From contig OY723254.1 in the NCBI GenBank assembly GCA_963210315.1, forward strand, positions 1,394,379 through 1,458,378: a stretch of 64,000 nucleotides of DNA, read 5' to 3'. Below are positions 21,064 to 33,092 of this stretch, one piece after another (positions within the stretch are counted from its first letter, which is position 1; each line of letters starts with the position of its first letter). The position numbers and the translations under genes were made by a program. Under the pieces are notes generated by a model. It searched no databases. It was not told the DNA's origin and saw only the letters and a program-made list of their open reading frames with translations. This stretch comes from Rhynchopus euleeides (lineage: Eukaryota > Euglenozoa > Diplonemea > Diplonemida > Diplonemidae).

Positions 21064-22214
21064 ATGGGATCGCCTGAAGTCTTCGTTGGACCATATGTCC
21101 TTCAGGACACAATCGGATCTGGGGCAAATGGGAAGGTGAAGTCTGCGTTCCACCGCCAGACGGGGCAGCCCGTGTCCATCAAGATCGTGCGGAAGTCTGT
21201 GTTGCAGAAGAATGTCGAGGTGCGGCACCGGGTCGAGCGTGAGATCAAAGTCATGCGCCTGCTGGACCACCCGAACATCATACGCATGATCGATGTGCTG
21301 CAGACCAACACACACCTCTTTGTTGTCACGGAGCTGCTGGAGGGAGGGCAGCTCTACGAGCATGTCACGCAGCACGCAACCCTCTCCGACGCGGAGGTCT
21401 TCCGGTTCTTCTACCAACTGATAACGGGCCTCGCCTTCATGCACTCCCAGAACATCTGCCACCGCAACATCAAACTGGAGAACATGCTTCTCGACGGCGC
21501 GGGAAACCTCAAGATTGCAGACCTCGAAATCGCCTCAGCCATCCCCCGCGGGAGATACCTCGAGACGGCATGCGGCTCCCCACACTACGCGTGCCCTGAG
21601 ATTGTAGGGAACAAGGCATATGTATGCGGTTGCCTGCCGTGGGTTGGGCAATCTTCGCTTCCACAGGAGGGCACAAAGCGATGATGTGGGGTGTGTGGGG
21701 GGAGGGGCCTGCATTTCTTGCAAACGCCGTGTCTTTAGCCCTGTATTTTTCTGTCTTGTGTTTTTCCTTCCTTCCGCATCTCTAAACCCCACACTCTCAC
21801 CACAGCTGGGCACTGCGGCGGATGTCTGGTCTGCAGGGGTGCTTCTCTACGGGCTTGCAACGAACTCGCTTCCCTTCAACGCACCCACCGTGGATGCGCT
21901 GTATGAAAAGATCCAGAAGGGGGAGTTTTTCAACCCACCGGAGCTTGCTGCAGACCTGCGCGACCTGCTCTCCTGCATGCTCCAGGTTGACGGCGAGGAC
22001 CGTATTTCCATCGATGAGGTGCAAGGTATGGCTGGGTTTGCGGGGCATTGTGTGTTCCCAACCAAATATACAAAACAAGGGGTGTCAGATTTGCACCTGG
22101 TTGGTGGTGTTTTGTTCTCGGCAGAACCGCACCACCCCCACACCCACACCCCAACCCACACACACACCCACAGCACACCCATACTGGATGAACCGCATGC
22201 ATCTGCTCCACTGA
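21064..22214 (+). CDS. SNF1/AMPK-like (CAMKL) protein pseudokinase
   Basis: Exons 21064-21621, 21806-22025 and 22174-22214, 272 aa. Introns begin GTATGC and GTATGG and end ACAG and CCACAG. Phases agree, and the join restores the conserved AHPYW end of a kinase domain. The glycine loop (IGSGANGKV, 17-25), the VSIK lysine K40, the helix-C glutamate E60 and CGSPHYACPE (170-179) are present and resemble CAMK-like kinases. Two catalytic signatures are altered. HRD is HRN (N135 replaces the catalytic aspartate), while K137 and N140 remain. DFG is DLE (153-155), keeping the metal-binding D but losing F and G. It is therefore probably inactive or strongly impaired, possibly a regulatory scaffold. The protein is a bare kinase domain with almost no tail. 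Confidence 0.88.
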
Positions 22215-23152
22215 GGCAGAGGGTTCAATGCCTGTCGTATCGCTGGGTTCTGTGATGCTCCTCCCGATGTCCCTCTCTGTGATTCCAACGCCTTCTGCTG
22301 GCTGTTGGTAGATATTTCCAGGGGGGGCCCTCGCTACTAGTCACAGCTCGTCAGTCAGTGAGGGGAAGTGGGAACTGGCTCACTTCTTCTCACTCAGCCC
22401 CACCTGGTAGCGAGGGCCCAGGGGAGAGTTTGATTCAGTATTGGCACCCCTCATCCTTGATTTTGTTTGAGGATGCTATGTATCCGTTTGCACGAACACA
22501 TTGTGGTTCAACCTCTCCTCTCACACACACCATCGGTAGTTCCACCACCACCGTATAAAGTAGGCTGTTAATAGATCACGGGTTATTTAGATGCAAAGCA
22601 AGCGCATGCCACCCTGGGTGAATGATGTGCTATACTAGCGGAGTAGATCCCGCTAACCACAACAGGGTTCCTTCTGGCAACCAAATGCCTACAGGAGGGG
22701 GAGACTGGGGGGTGGGGGTGGGGGGGACACGGGGCGGCGGCGGCGCCAGCAAAGAAGCGCGACTCACGCGGCCATCTGTTGGAATCCTAATCCTGCAAAG
22801 CCGTCCCTGCCTGTTCATCCTGCGTGCCCACAGCCCTGAGTGCAGGGAGGCACCTGTATCTGGCCCGCGCTGTGTGTCCTGAGGAGCCTTGTCTGATGTC
22901 CGCCCATCCCACCCCCCTGCCTTGCCTGCCTAGCTTGAGGAAGGGGCAGCTGCCCCACTGTCCTGACACCACCCATCTCCCTGCATGCTAGAAGTGGTGC
23001 CGTTTGCCCTTCTTTTTTTTCGTTGAATCGATGCAGCCAGCAACCCAAATTGGGAATCCCATCGTATTGTATGCACTGCACACGACACACTACACACTCA
23101 ACACCTCAACCAGGAAGCGTGCGCCCCTTTGGGCAAAGGGCAGGAGGCCACA
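22215..23152. other. Intergenic, no gene seen
   Basis: Contains an imperfect inverted repeat, GGGGGGGCCCTCGCTACTAG at 22321 against CTGGTAGCGAGGGCCC at 22405. No protein-like frame. Confidence 0.5.
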
Positions 23153-24320
23153 ATGGCTGCCCTCGCTAGCACCAGCACACCCCTAGTGTTCGACCCCGAG
23201 GTGATCGGGACGTTGTGCAAAGAGGCCCAGGAGCTTCTGAAAGATCACTACTACCTCTCGTGGGACCAGGCGCAGCGCGCGGAGGAGGTCACAGATGAGT
23301 CGGGCACTGTGCAGCAGCGCGCCAAGCTTGCCGCCCTCTATCACCCTGAAGCGGTGCTTGTCTGGCAAGGCCGCAGCCTTGGCGTGGGTGAGATCACAGC
23401 TTACATGTCAGAGATGTATGTGCCTCGTTCGCAACGCCTGATCTGCGGGTGACTGGGGGGTTGCCTTACGGGTGGGGGTGGGGTGGGGTGGTGTCTGCAC
23501 TGCAATTGATGGGGGGGGGGGTAGGGTTTCTGTTTTGTTAGTTCGGCGTAGCCAACTGGAGAGACTTTCTGTGCCTTTAGCTGGATCGTGCGGCCCCATT
23601 CACGCCATCGGGCCGGGGAGTGGTGTACACAAAGAGTGGGGTTGCGTTCCAACAAAACAACTTTCGTCAGTTATTGGTTTGTTGTCTCATTGTTGCTGTC
23701 ACTTTACGATCCAGCGGGGGTACATAGTTTTTTTTTGCGCACACCCTCGCCCCGCACACCACACCCTGACACACAGGCCGCAAACAAAACACTCTGTGTC
23801 CACATTAGACGTGCAGCCGATGATTGACGCATCACACATCCTTGTGACGGTGACGGGCTCCTGTAAATATGCCGATGTGATTTCTCGGAGTTTCCACCAG
23901 CAGCTTGTCATCTGGAAGGAGGTTTCCTCCGAAAATGTATGCGTCACTCCGTACCATTGCCGCTGTTTACCCGAGGCTGAGGCAGGGGACGGCGTTGGAG
24001 TGTTTAGGGTGGGGTGTATGATGAACCAAGCACCCCATCCTGACCCTGCCTGTGGGCAGAATCCGCAGAGGTTTCAGAAGAAACACGCCACTCGCTACTC
24101 GGATTCGATCAGATCTGTCGGGAGGGAGGAGGGGGCTTAACCTGGGATTACTACGGCGCGTCCAACAGCTTTACTTACGTGTTGTGCACCCCGTTCACCC
24201 CCCGGGAAATTTTGCACACAACCGCACACGGCACAACCACACAACCTCTCCCCCCCACAGAACCGCTTTTGGATTATTCAGGACACCATGCGCTGGCTCC
24301 AAGAAGAAGAGGTTTCCTAG
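23153..24320 (+). CDS. NTF2: Nuclear transport factor 2 (NTF2-like)
   Basis: Exons 23153-23415, 23777-23936 and 24261-24320, 160 aa. Introns begin GTATGT and GTATGC and end ACACAG and CCACAG. The phase 2 and phase 0 junctions agree. NTF2 imports Ran-GDP into the nucleus as a dimer with a cone-shaped fold. Visible signatures are KDHYYLSWD, LAALYHPEAVLVWQGRSLGVGEI, then KHSVSTLDVQPM, HILVTVTGSCKYAD and FHQQLVIWKE, ending NRFWIIQDTMRW. The protein is about 30 residues longer than typical NTF2, mostly at the N-terminus. A G3BP-like NTF2 domain is the alternative, but no RNA-binding domain follows. Intron 1 contains part of another dispersed repeat. Confidence 0.9.
23538..23700. repeat. Dispersed repeat in NTF2 intron 1
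   Basis: AGTTCGGCGTAGCCAACT at 23540 recurs (as AAGTTCGGCGTAGCCAACTC) at 46165. The following block (GTGTACACAAAGAGTGGG, then AACTTTCGTCAGTTATTGG) recurs at 52229-52305. The first motif is an imperfect palindrome. Confidence 0.8.
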
Positions 24321-25864
24321 ATGGCTCTCTGTCTGCGAGCCGCTGCACATCTCTCCCCCCCCCTTCAAGCACCCTCAAATGCTTAACACAGTGTGCCAGC
24401 CTTGGCTGGGCACCCCCCATCCGCCCCCCCCCACTCCATATCCACTCCAGTGATGTTTCCTGATATTTTTGGCGTGCGCATTGCCACCTAGCATCCGTTG
24501 GCAACTGGCCTCAAATTCCTTCCCCCCCCCCCCCCCCCAGCGCACGCCTTGGCGATAGATCGAGGAGTGGTGTACACAAAGGGTGGGGGGGAGGGGGAGG
24601 GGGTGTGAGGGTCGGGGTGAGAGAGAGAGAGAGAGAGCTGCCGCCTTCCAACAAGGCGACTGCAACCCCGTTATTAGTGCCACTCGACTGGCCGTATCCC
24701 ACGCCGGTTGAGGTGATGGGATTAGACAGTGGTGTTAAAACAGGGCCAGGGGTTTGGTGGGGAATGACTGAACCACGACCCCCCCTCTCTTCGGGCGAGG
24801 GGACGTGGTTCTGGAGGGGGGGGATTGGGGGAAGGTGGGGCGGGCCGCTGGGTGGCCCCTTCTAGGAAAGGATATTCGTCCTTTACATCCGTGCTGTTGC
24901 CACAGAGTTTACCCCCCACCCCCCGCCCGCCCGCCTCCTCCCCTACCCTCTCACTCTCACTCACTCACTAACTCTCTCACCCTCCACCCACCCACCCACC
25001 CCCCCACAAACCGACCGAACTAAAACACCTGCAGTATCACGATGCATTGCTGGGAACGAAACAGCCGCCTTTGAGAGCGGGGGGGTAGGCAGGGGCTGTT
25101 TTGGTGGAGGCTGGGGGCTGCCAGAACCCTGCCCACCAACAAGGCGTGCAACATATACCCCAGGGCATACTTCCCCCCCTGCCCCCGCCCATGCCTGTGC
25201 GCCGTTGGGCCTATCCCCATTCTATCAGTTTGCATGGAGGCACTGCCTCTGGCAATGCCCTGCCTCTGCTGGCTGCAAACCGCTCTGGGGTAGGGTGGTG
25301 GCGCAGTTCTCCACGGCTGCCGTGTTTTTTCCCCCAAACAAGCTTGCTTGTCACAGCGAAAGAGTCAGTGGGAGCGTACCCGCGCGCAGTGTGTTTTGAG
25401 TGAGCAACACAAAACCACTTTATCACAGCAACGCCCTTCACAGGGGCCACAACACACTGCCGCTCGTGCGCACAAACAAAGGGGGCGGTTTCCTACGAGA
25501 GGGCCGCTCGTGCGCACAAACAAAACCCGGACTCTTTTTTACTGTCACAAGATTGTTTGTGTCAACAATAGACTTGGCTGTTGGTGGAGTTATTTGAGGT
25601 ATTTTCCCCTCCTCTTCTGAGGGGAAAGAGAGGTGGTGGTTCTGTCAAAAAAAACCACAGACTTGCCCTCGTAGATCACCACCGCCACAGCACCCCCCAC
25701 GCTACACTGCAACGACAGACACACACACGTGGCCCTCCACCACCACACACCCACCCCGACCTCCCGCGCCCACCCTGCTCGCGAGCGAGGCGTACACGAG
25801 GCATATCCAGCCACACACGTTGTCCCTCTTCCTCCACACCTGCCCTGCAAACGAGAGGTTCGCA
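24321..25864. other. Intergenic with repeat fragments
   Basis: Holds a shortened GTGTACACAAAGGGTGGG at 24570, a GA microsatellite at 24620, and GGGGCCACAACACACTGCCG at 25443, which recurs at 52109. CTCGTGCGCACAAACAAA occurs twice (25463, 25507). No gene seen. Confidence 0.55.
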
Positions 25865-28629
25865 ATGGCGGCAAATAAGCTGATGAAGCTGTGCGGGCTC
25901 CGGACGCGGAACCAGGTTGTGCACGGCATCAGGGAGGGGGTCGACTTCTTCGGGGTTGTGTTTGCGGAGAAGAGCAAGCGGTATATGGGGGGCGACCTGG
26001 AGGAGGTGAAGGCGATGTCCGCGCTGTGCCACGACAAGGCGGGGATGCCGAACGACACGTGGGGGCAGCTCCCCGTCATCCTGGGCATCTTCCAGCACGG
26101 CGGGCATAGCGCGCACAGCGGGATCGAGGCGGAGGCCGCATTCATCAACACCACCACCGCTGCCACCAACCTCGACGGCGTGCAGCTCTACGGCTACACA
26201 GCTGCCGATGCTGCAAAGCTGCTCCCCTCCCTGAAGGTTCCTCTGGTGGTCTTCTCCGTCAGCGTGTCGGAGAAGTCGGAGGTCTCTGCGATCTCTGTGC
26301 CCGAGCACCCGCTCGTCAAGGCGGTCTGCATCGACAACAAGGTGAAGGGTGAGCTGGGTGGAACCGGCGAGTCCTTCGACTGGGCCTGGCTGGAGGGGTT
26401 CCAGGCGCCCCGCGGGCTGCCGCTCTTCCTTGCCGGGGGGATCAACCTGGCCAATGTGGAGGCCGCGAAGCGCGTCGCCTGCGCCGACGTGCTGGACATC
26501 TCCTCGGGTGCGGAGACGGACGGCGTGAAGGACGGCACCCTCATCCGCAGGCTCGCCCGTGCGACCCGTGGGAAGATCCCTTCCTACTTCGGCAACTTCG
26601 GGGGGCAGTTCCTCCCCGAGATCCTGATGCCCAACCTCATCGAGCTGGAGAAGAAGTACATGGAGCTGCAGAGCGATCCGGAGTTCCAGGCGAAGGTGCT
26701 GAAGCTCAACGCGGAGTACAGCGGGCGGCCCACTCTGCTGTATGAGGCCACGCGTCTGACGAAGTGGGCCCGCTCGCAGGCGGAGGAGGGGAAGGGCGCC
26801 AACATCTGGCTCAAGCGTGAGGACCTGCTGATGGGCGGGGCGCACAAGCTGAACAATGGTATCGGGCAGGCGTTGGTTGCAAAGGAGCTGGGGAAGACGC
26901 GTATCATCGCGGAGACAGGCGCAGGGCAGCACGGCGTTGCAACGGCAACAGCCTGCGCTCTGTTTGAGATGGACGGCACGGTGTATATGGGGGAGAAGGA
27001 CACGCAACGCCAGAGGCTGAATGTGCTGCGGATCGAGTCGATGGGTGCGAAGGTCGTGCCTGCGACAAGTGGGAACAGGACTCTCAACGCCGCGGTGAAC
27101 GAGGCGATGCGCGACTGGGCGACCAACCCCGAATCGCACTACCTCATCGGGAGCGTGGTGGGGCCGCACCCTTTCCCCACCATCGTGCGCGACTTCCAGT
27201 CGGTGATCTCGACGGAGGCACGGCAGCAGTTCCTCGACAAAGTGGGCCGCCTCCCAGACAGCGTTGTCGCCTGCGTGGGTGGCGGGTCGAACTGCATCGG
27301 CATGTTCGACGCCTTCGTGTGCGACACAGGTGTGGAGCTGGTCGGTGTGGAAGCAGGCGGGTCAGGCGAGCTGCACTCCTCCACCCTCAGCTGCGGCACA
27401 GTGGGCTGGCTGCACGGGGCACGGACGCAGCTGCTGCAGACGGAGGAGGGCCAGATTGCCGACACGCACTCCATCTCTGCAGGCCTGGACTACCCAGGGG
27501 TTGGCCCCGAGCACTCCTACCTCCAGGGTATGCACGGAGCGGGTTCCTTGGGTGGGGTGGGTGTGGGTGTGTGTGGTTATAAAGTTTTAAGGCGGTGTCG
27601 CCCTGCACGGGCAGTAGCACCTCCCCTTCAGTATCGCACTCCCGAAGGATTCCCCAACACGACGTGACACCGGTTTCGACGCGTACTCTTCGTACCCCTC
27701 CCCCCGGCCGCGTCTCTTCAGCGAAGAACCGGGGATAATCGGACCAGGGCTAGCTAAACCCTGGTGGTGTCACGGGTGGGGTTGGAGAGGGAGAAAAGGA
27801 AGAAATGAAGTTGCGAAAAAGTCAAACACTGACACGTGAAATCAATAAAAAGGGTGTGGGTGTGTGTGTGTGTGTGAGAAGGAGTCTTCAATTTTTGGGT
27901 TGTGTGACCTGCTCGCCCCTGCGTCGATTTCATCAGACTGCGGGGTGGAGATCTGTATTCCGACGTATCAGCCGCAGTGTTTTTTTCCCATCGTGCTTTG
28001 CGGATGTTGATTTTATGAATCCAGCTGACCACGCCTCTCGCATCCCTCACAGACACGGGCCGGGCACGGTACATCCCCTGCAAGGATGACTTGGCGTTGG
28101 AGGGTTTCAAGATCCTGGCGAAGACAGAGGGGGTATGCCTCGTGTTGCCTGTGACTGCATCTGCATCTGCATCTGCAACGGCGGAGAGATATGCAGCATT
28201 TCCTAAGGGCTTGCAATACAGAAGATGATGTGCGGTGGTGCACCTCACCACAAGAGATGCTACCACACGGCAGCAGCGCGGCAAACACGAATTGCCAAGG
28301 CTCGCGAGTTGTTGCCTATTGTTCACGCATTTTGCCCCAATGATGATATGACAGGGAACACCCTCCCCTGAATTGCTTCCCAAACCACTGGGAGTTGCTG
28401 ACGCAGAGCAATGAGAGACCATCTCTAGGGGACCTTACCCCCTGCCTCCTTGCCTCCACCCCCCTCTCTTTCTTCACAGGTGCTGCCCGCATTGGAGTCG
28501 TCGCACGCAGTTTACATGGGTATCGAGCGTGCGAAGGAGCTTCCTGCTGACGCACACGTCATCATCTGTGTCTCCGGGCGTGGTGACAAGGACATGGAGA
28601 CGATTGCCAAGCAGCTGAACTTCAAATAG
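25865..28629 (+). CDS. TRPF-TRPB: Fusion of phosphoribosylanthranilate isomerase and tryptophan synthase beta chain
   Basis: Exons 25865-27527, 28053-28132 and 28480-28629, 630 aa. Introns begin GTATGC and end TCACAG. The phases join as SYLQ-DTGRARY and [14 protein letters not shown]. Residues 1 to about 235 are TrpF: MKLCGLRT (catalytic C10), GVQLYGY, AVCIDNK (D157 as likely acid), [10 protein letters not shown] and [12 protein letters not shown]. Residues 238-630 are Trp[15 protein letters not shown] lysine K328 in [37 protein letters not shown] and CVSGRGDKD. TrpF isomerises phosphoribosylanthranilate. TrpB condenses indole with serine. No indole-3-glycerol-phosphate synthase or TrpA domain is present, so the joined steps are not adjacent in the pathway. 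All key residues are intact. Confidence 0.95.
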
Positions 28630-30506
28630 GACCTGGGGGAGTGCCCTAGCTTCGGCCCTATGGCTGTTGCATGCCTGCCGCAGTGTGCCGAATATATGAA
28701 GCCTTCCCAACTGCCGAGTCAACACACCCATCCACCGCAGCACGGGTGCCGAGCGGAGCCCCATCTCTTTGAGAGGGTGAGCGCCCGGGCACACAGCCCC
28801 CCCTGCCTTCTTCTTGCCTCCCAGAGGGCAGCCGGAGGGGCCCTGCTGCTGCCTGAGAGACCCCCGTGCGAGTTATGTGTGCGAGTCAGGCTGATGGGGT
28901 GCAGCCACGTACTTCTCAGCCGTCTCTCTCTCACGGTCTTTCTCTTCGCCTTGGAAAGAATACTATAGTGCCCCCTCCCCCACTCCCCCCCACCCCCCCA
29001 GAAGAGAAGCAAATAGGGTGCACTTTCACCGTCACCTTGCCTTGTCGTTGTTATTTCGTTGCAGACACCCCGCCCCTGCCTTTCACGCATGTTTGACCCC
29101 CCTTTCTTTCTCTCTAAAATGAGAGACTTTTTGAGCTGATCTGTGGGTTTGCGGGTTGAAGGGGAAGGGGGGGGGGCAAAAGGGGTTGTGTTTGCGATTT
29201 GTAGCGTGCTGTGTCAGCTTCTCTTCGACGTTTCCCCCCTCTAACCCCACCCCCCCCCCCCTCTCCTCTCCTCTTCCTTCTTCTTTGGATACCTTCACTA
29301 ACATATGTGCCAAACTGTGCAGATGCGACACCCTCATTTTATGAGAGCAATCCACCTTTTCTGTAAGCTTTACTTTCGAGCGAAGGCCCTTCGATGGTAA
29401 TATTTCAGCAGAGCCGATGGACAGGATGATGGAGCGAGAGCATGCTGTGCGAACGACAGCACAGGTGTCATTTCCGGGGGCAGGGGGGAGGGGCATCTGG
29501 CCCGTGCTGCATCGATGCCAAAAAAAAAGTATCTTCAGCATAAAAAGGTGAAGGATGTTCAAAATTTATCCCCATTTATCGTCGCTAGAGGGTGTGGGTA
29601 TCTCCCCCTCCGCTCAGCACCCCCTTCCCCAGCCCTCCCTCCACACGCACTCTCCGTTTGAATCCCACCGCCCAAACCCTGGATCCAAACTGAAAAAAAA
29701 CATAACGCACGCCATTCGTATATCTTTCCCCTTCCGAGCTTCTCCCCTCTCTCGAGCTCTTCTCCTATTTTGCTGTGTTGCTGCGTTAATTTCATTCCGG
29801 CAACGTTTTTGGATGCTTATTTTTTTTTCCTGTGGCCACTCCGCAGCCAATACCAGAACCGGGCGCTCGGCATGACACATGCCCGCTTGGCATTGGAGGT
29901 TTACGGCGCGAGGGTGACGCCCAGAGAAGTGGCAGCTGTGTGTTGTATACAATGCCCTATCCAACGAGAAGGGAAGACAGGGAGGGGGGGTCATGGGTCT
30001 GCGGGCCCCAAGCCTCCCCTTTCTTGCTGTCCCAAAGTGGATGCTTTTCAAAATAGCTTGGGGGAAGGGGGTCTGGGCTGGGGGAGCAGGGCGGGAGGGG
30101 GCGTTGGCGAAGGGGTGAGCAGGGGAGGAGAGGGGGGGGGTGGGGGAGTGGGGGTAGGGGTGGAGCTGTGCCTCACACCCGGGGGGGGCTTGTTTGAAGA
30201 AACCCCCCCCTCCCCTCTCCGGAATGCCTTGTCGTGGCGAACCAATGAGTCTCAACAGCGAACGGGGGAGGGCGGTAGTGGTGGTGTGTGGTGCAGGGTG
30301 TGAGTGCGATGATCGCTTCACCGCCGTTCGTTCGCTACTGTGCCATGTGGCCTTATCCTATCCGATTCGAGAAGGCAATTCGAGGGCATTGCCACAATCC
30401 CCACCCCCACCCCCCCCCCTGCCCGTCCCAGGGAAATGGCTGAGCTTGAATTCCCCTGGGGATTTGCCAGAATAAGCTATGTGCCGACCCACACCCAACC
30501 CAGCGC
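28630..30506. other. Long intergenic stretch, no gene supported
   Basis: Purine/pyrimidine-biased with C-rich (29247) and G-rich (30060-30190) tracts. No frame has convincing protein composition. It ends at the proposed first exon of the WD-like gene. Confidence 0.5.
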
Positions 30507-32022
30507 ATGTTCGCAGCACTGAACCCCATGCAGGTCTACACACCTGGTATTTGGGCCACATGGCTCTGTCCAGGAAAGATTGTCTGGCGATACAAGCCTT
30601 TGCAGAGCACACGTATGTTGGATGTGCACTTCTTGCTCTTACCGGACTATGTGCTGTGCATCGTGTTGGTGGCCATCCGTTGCATTTGCACAGCAATGAT
30701 ATGTGTTTTGTCCAAATGGGCAATATACTATCTTACGATACCAAGGGCTAGAGCTTCAACCATTAGTCTTATCGCGATGGAATAATGTAGAATGTAGTTG
30801 GCAGCACTTTGGGTGATCGCAACCTCGGCACCTCTCGCAATCACACCACCCTCCTCCCATACACAGCTCAGTATGCCGGGACTTGATCTCCTCCATTGCA
30901 GGGGCGAAACTGCAGTTTGTCGGAAAGGCCCGCAGCCTGGAGGTCGTCTGCTGCGGCACAGCCTTCAACGGCGCCAAGACACGCATCGCCGCGGCCACCC
31001 CTGCCCCCAGCACCGCACATGCGGGCGACCTCTGCGTGCTGTGCACAGACGGCAGCCTCCGCGCCGTGTCGCTTGATGACAGCAGAGTGCATGACGCCCT
31101 CCCAGCCCCCTCGCCACCCTGGGCGCAGGCATCATCACGCGCCATCCTGCACCCCTTCGACTCACGGGCATTGCTGTCCAGCTGTGGCGGCACTGCTGAG
31201 CTGTTCGCGGTCTGCCCCTCCGGATGGACCCGCACTGCGATATGCGAGTCAGACGACCCTGACGACACCATCATGTGCCTCAGCACCATACCCCACAAGG
31301 ACCAGTTCTTCAGGGGCACCAGGGTGTCCGGCAGCCTGGTGGATGCCGAGACAGGGGCGTGCATCCAGCGGCTCCGTGCACATGCCTGCCATGCGGCAAC
31401 CCCTGTGTTAGACAACCCGAACTATCTTGTGGTGGCAGGGGTGTGGTCCAACGGGTGTGGGACGGGCGCCATAATTGACGTGCGGCAGAAGGACACGGAG
31501 GTGTCCGGCATTGGGGTGAACGATGCGACTACGTCGCGCCCCTTCTCGCGGATCGTCTCCCTGCCCCACGGCAAGCTCGCAACCATGACACAGAACATGG
31601 TGCGCATATGGGATGCGCGGATGGACCTGTGGGACTGCACACACTTCTTCCGCACCCCAAAGCTTAAAGAGCAGGGAAAATACGTCGACATGTGCCAGGC
31701 AGATGCTGCAGGCAAGCTGATCGCGACGGTGATGGGTGGGGCAGCGCAGTACCCCCCGCGCCTGCACCTATGGAATCTGGCGGGCGACTGGCTGAAGTGG
31801 ACGGACCGCACCGACTGCGGGGAGGCTGTGAACCCCACAAAAGTGTTTCCCCTCACGCCTTCCCCTAGCATCCTCAACACACACACAGGGCCCGGTGGGG
31901 ATGCAGGCGAGCGAGCTCCGGATACGGAGCTGTCTGTTGCTTCACTGACATGCCTTCCCGACTCCCGCCTTGCAGTGTGCACCAACACATCCAGTCTCGG
32001 GGTAGTGTCTGTATACGTCTGA
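30507..32022 (+). CDS. WD40/beta-propeller-like protein
   Basis: The main exon 30902-32022 begins after ATTGCAG and ends TGA. A first exon at 30507-30612 is proposed because it opens with ATG, ends in a GTATGT donor and has matching phase (join TR-AKLQFVGKARS), giving 408 aa. Short strand-turn segments repeat: GDLCVLCTDGSLRAVSLD, GTAELFAVCPSG, RVSGSLVDAETGACIQRL, NMVRIWDARMDLWDC and PPRLHLWNLAGDW. Two resemble WD repeats (RIWDA, LHLWN). This suggests a seven-blade propeller used for protein binding. No catalytic motif and no recognised orthologue. The exon 1 assignment is uncertain; other upstream exons are possible. Confidence 0.7.
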
Positions 32023-33054
32023 GCTTTTGGATGTGCCAGGTGATGCTGCTGGCAGACAGAGGTGGGGTGGGGGAATGCCCCCACCCCACCCCACCCCACC
32101 CCACCCCCCCACACTCTTCCTGTAGCGAGCTGCCCTCCCAGCTGCCCCCCCCCCCCCCCCCGGGGGGGCAAACACGTTAACACACCTGCCCCTCCCCCAT
32201 CGATCTCTTACCCCCTGCGCCATTGCCTATCCTGCCTGTCGGCTGGGGGGTGTGCCCCGCGCCCCCCTCCACCCAATGCGGCAAACCCGACCCGACTGCA
32301 CAACGGGGGTGTCCTCTAGCCAGCACCCCTCCCCCGCCCTGATGTCTTCCTCTTGGCCCGAGCGGTGGTGGGTCTCAGTTAGCGGGTCTGCAGGTGGTCC
32401 GCATAGCCGGTCAGCACTCTATCCCCCCCCACCCCCCTCACACCACCCCCACGCCCCCCGTTCCCAGACAAGCTGTTGTCCCATACAGCCCTGCAGCAAC
32501 TGAGTGAAAGACCTATGTATAAGACCTATGCACAGGTGAAGCGGAGGGGTTGCTTTGCCTTTCTTCTACTTCACTGCACCCTGCCTCACACTCTCCCTTG
32601 TGGCGCCGTTGGCCGTCCTCCATAGCGTTCGGAGTCCCGGGAAGAGGTTGATGTCGATGTGGGTGGCCTTGGATTCTGGTTCAACAAACCGGTGACCGGA
32701 GCGAAGGTTGTTGTGACTGGCTGTGTACCCGGATTCGGAGAAGTCCACAACCACGCCATTCGGGAGACTGGGGGTCTTCGCTGGTCGACAAACTTCGACA
32801 AACTTCGTCGTTCGTCACATAATTAGGAAAACGGCTGTTTCAGGGGGTTTTTCACCGAAGACGGCAGTGTTCTGACGACGACGACAGGGGTCTTCGACAA
32901 AAACTTCGTCAGCGAAGACCCCCCCCCAAAAATGAATTAAAAACCGGTTTTTCGGGGATTCTCGCTGTTCGTCACCTGTCGTCAAATTTCGACAAAATTC
33001 GACAATTTTCACCTAAACCGACGGAAAATGCACCAAAATGCACCACCCACAGCC
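32023..33054. other. Intergenic, no gene seen
   Basis: CCCCAC pentamer-like runs at 32086-32112, a C18/G7 block at 32144-32167, and CTTCGACAAA-type short repeats at 32790-33010 with inverted matches (GTCGAAGAC / GTCTTCGAC). No protein-like frame. Confidence 0.5.
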
Positions 33055-33092
33055 TGGGTCGGCCCAGGGTCTGGACACCACTCCTGGACCCG
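33055..33092. repeat. Single unit of the B-type 31-bp minisatellite
   Basis: GGTCTGGACACCACTCCTGG followed by a CGGCCCAG end matches the array at 36011-37440. It sits directly against the left edge of the A-type array, so the A array appears embedded between B-type sequences. Confidence 0.7.

Noticed and set aside
25676-27169. 497-codon minus-strand frame
   Set aside because: Antisense shadow of the TrpF-TrpB gene; Leu/Arg/His-rich as expected for the complement of a GC-rich gene.
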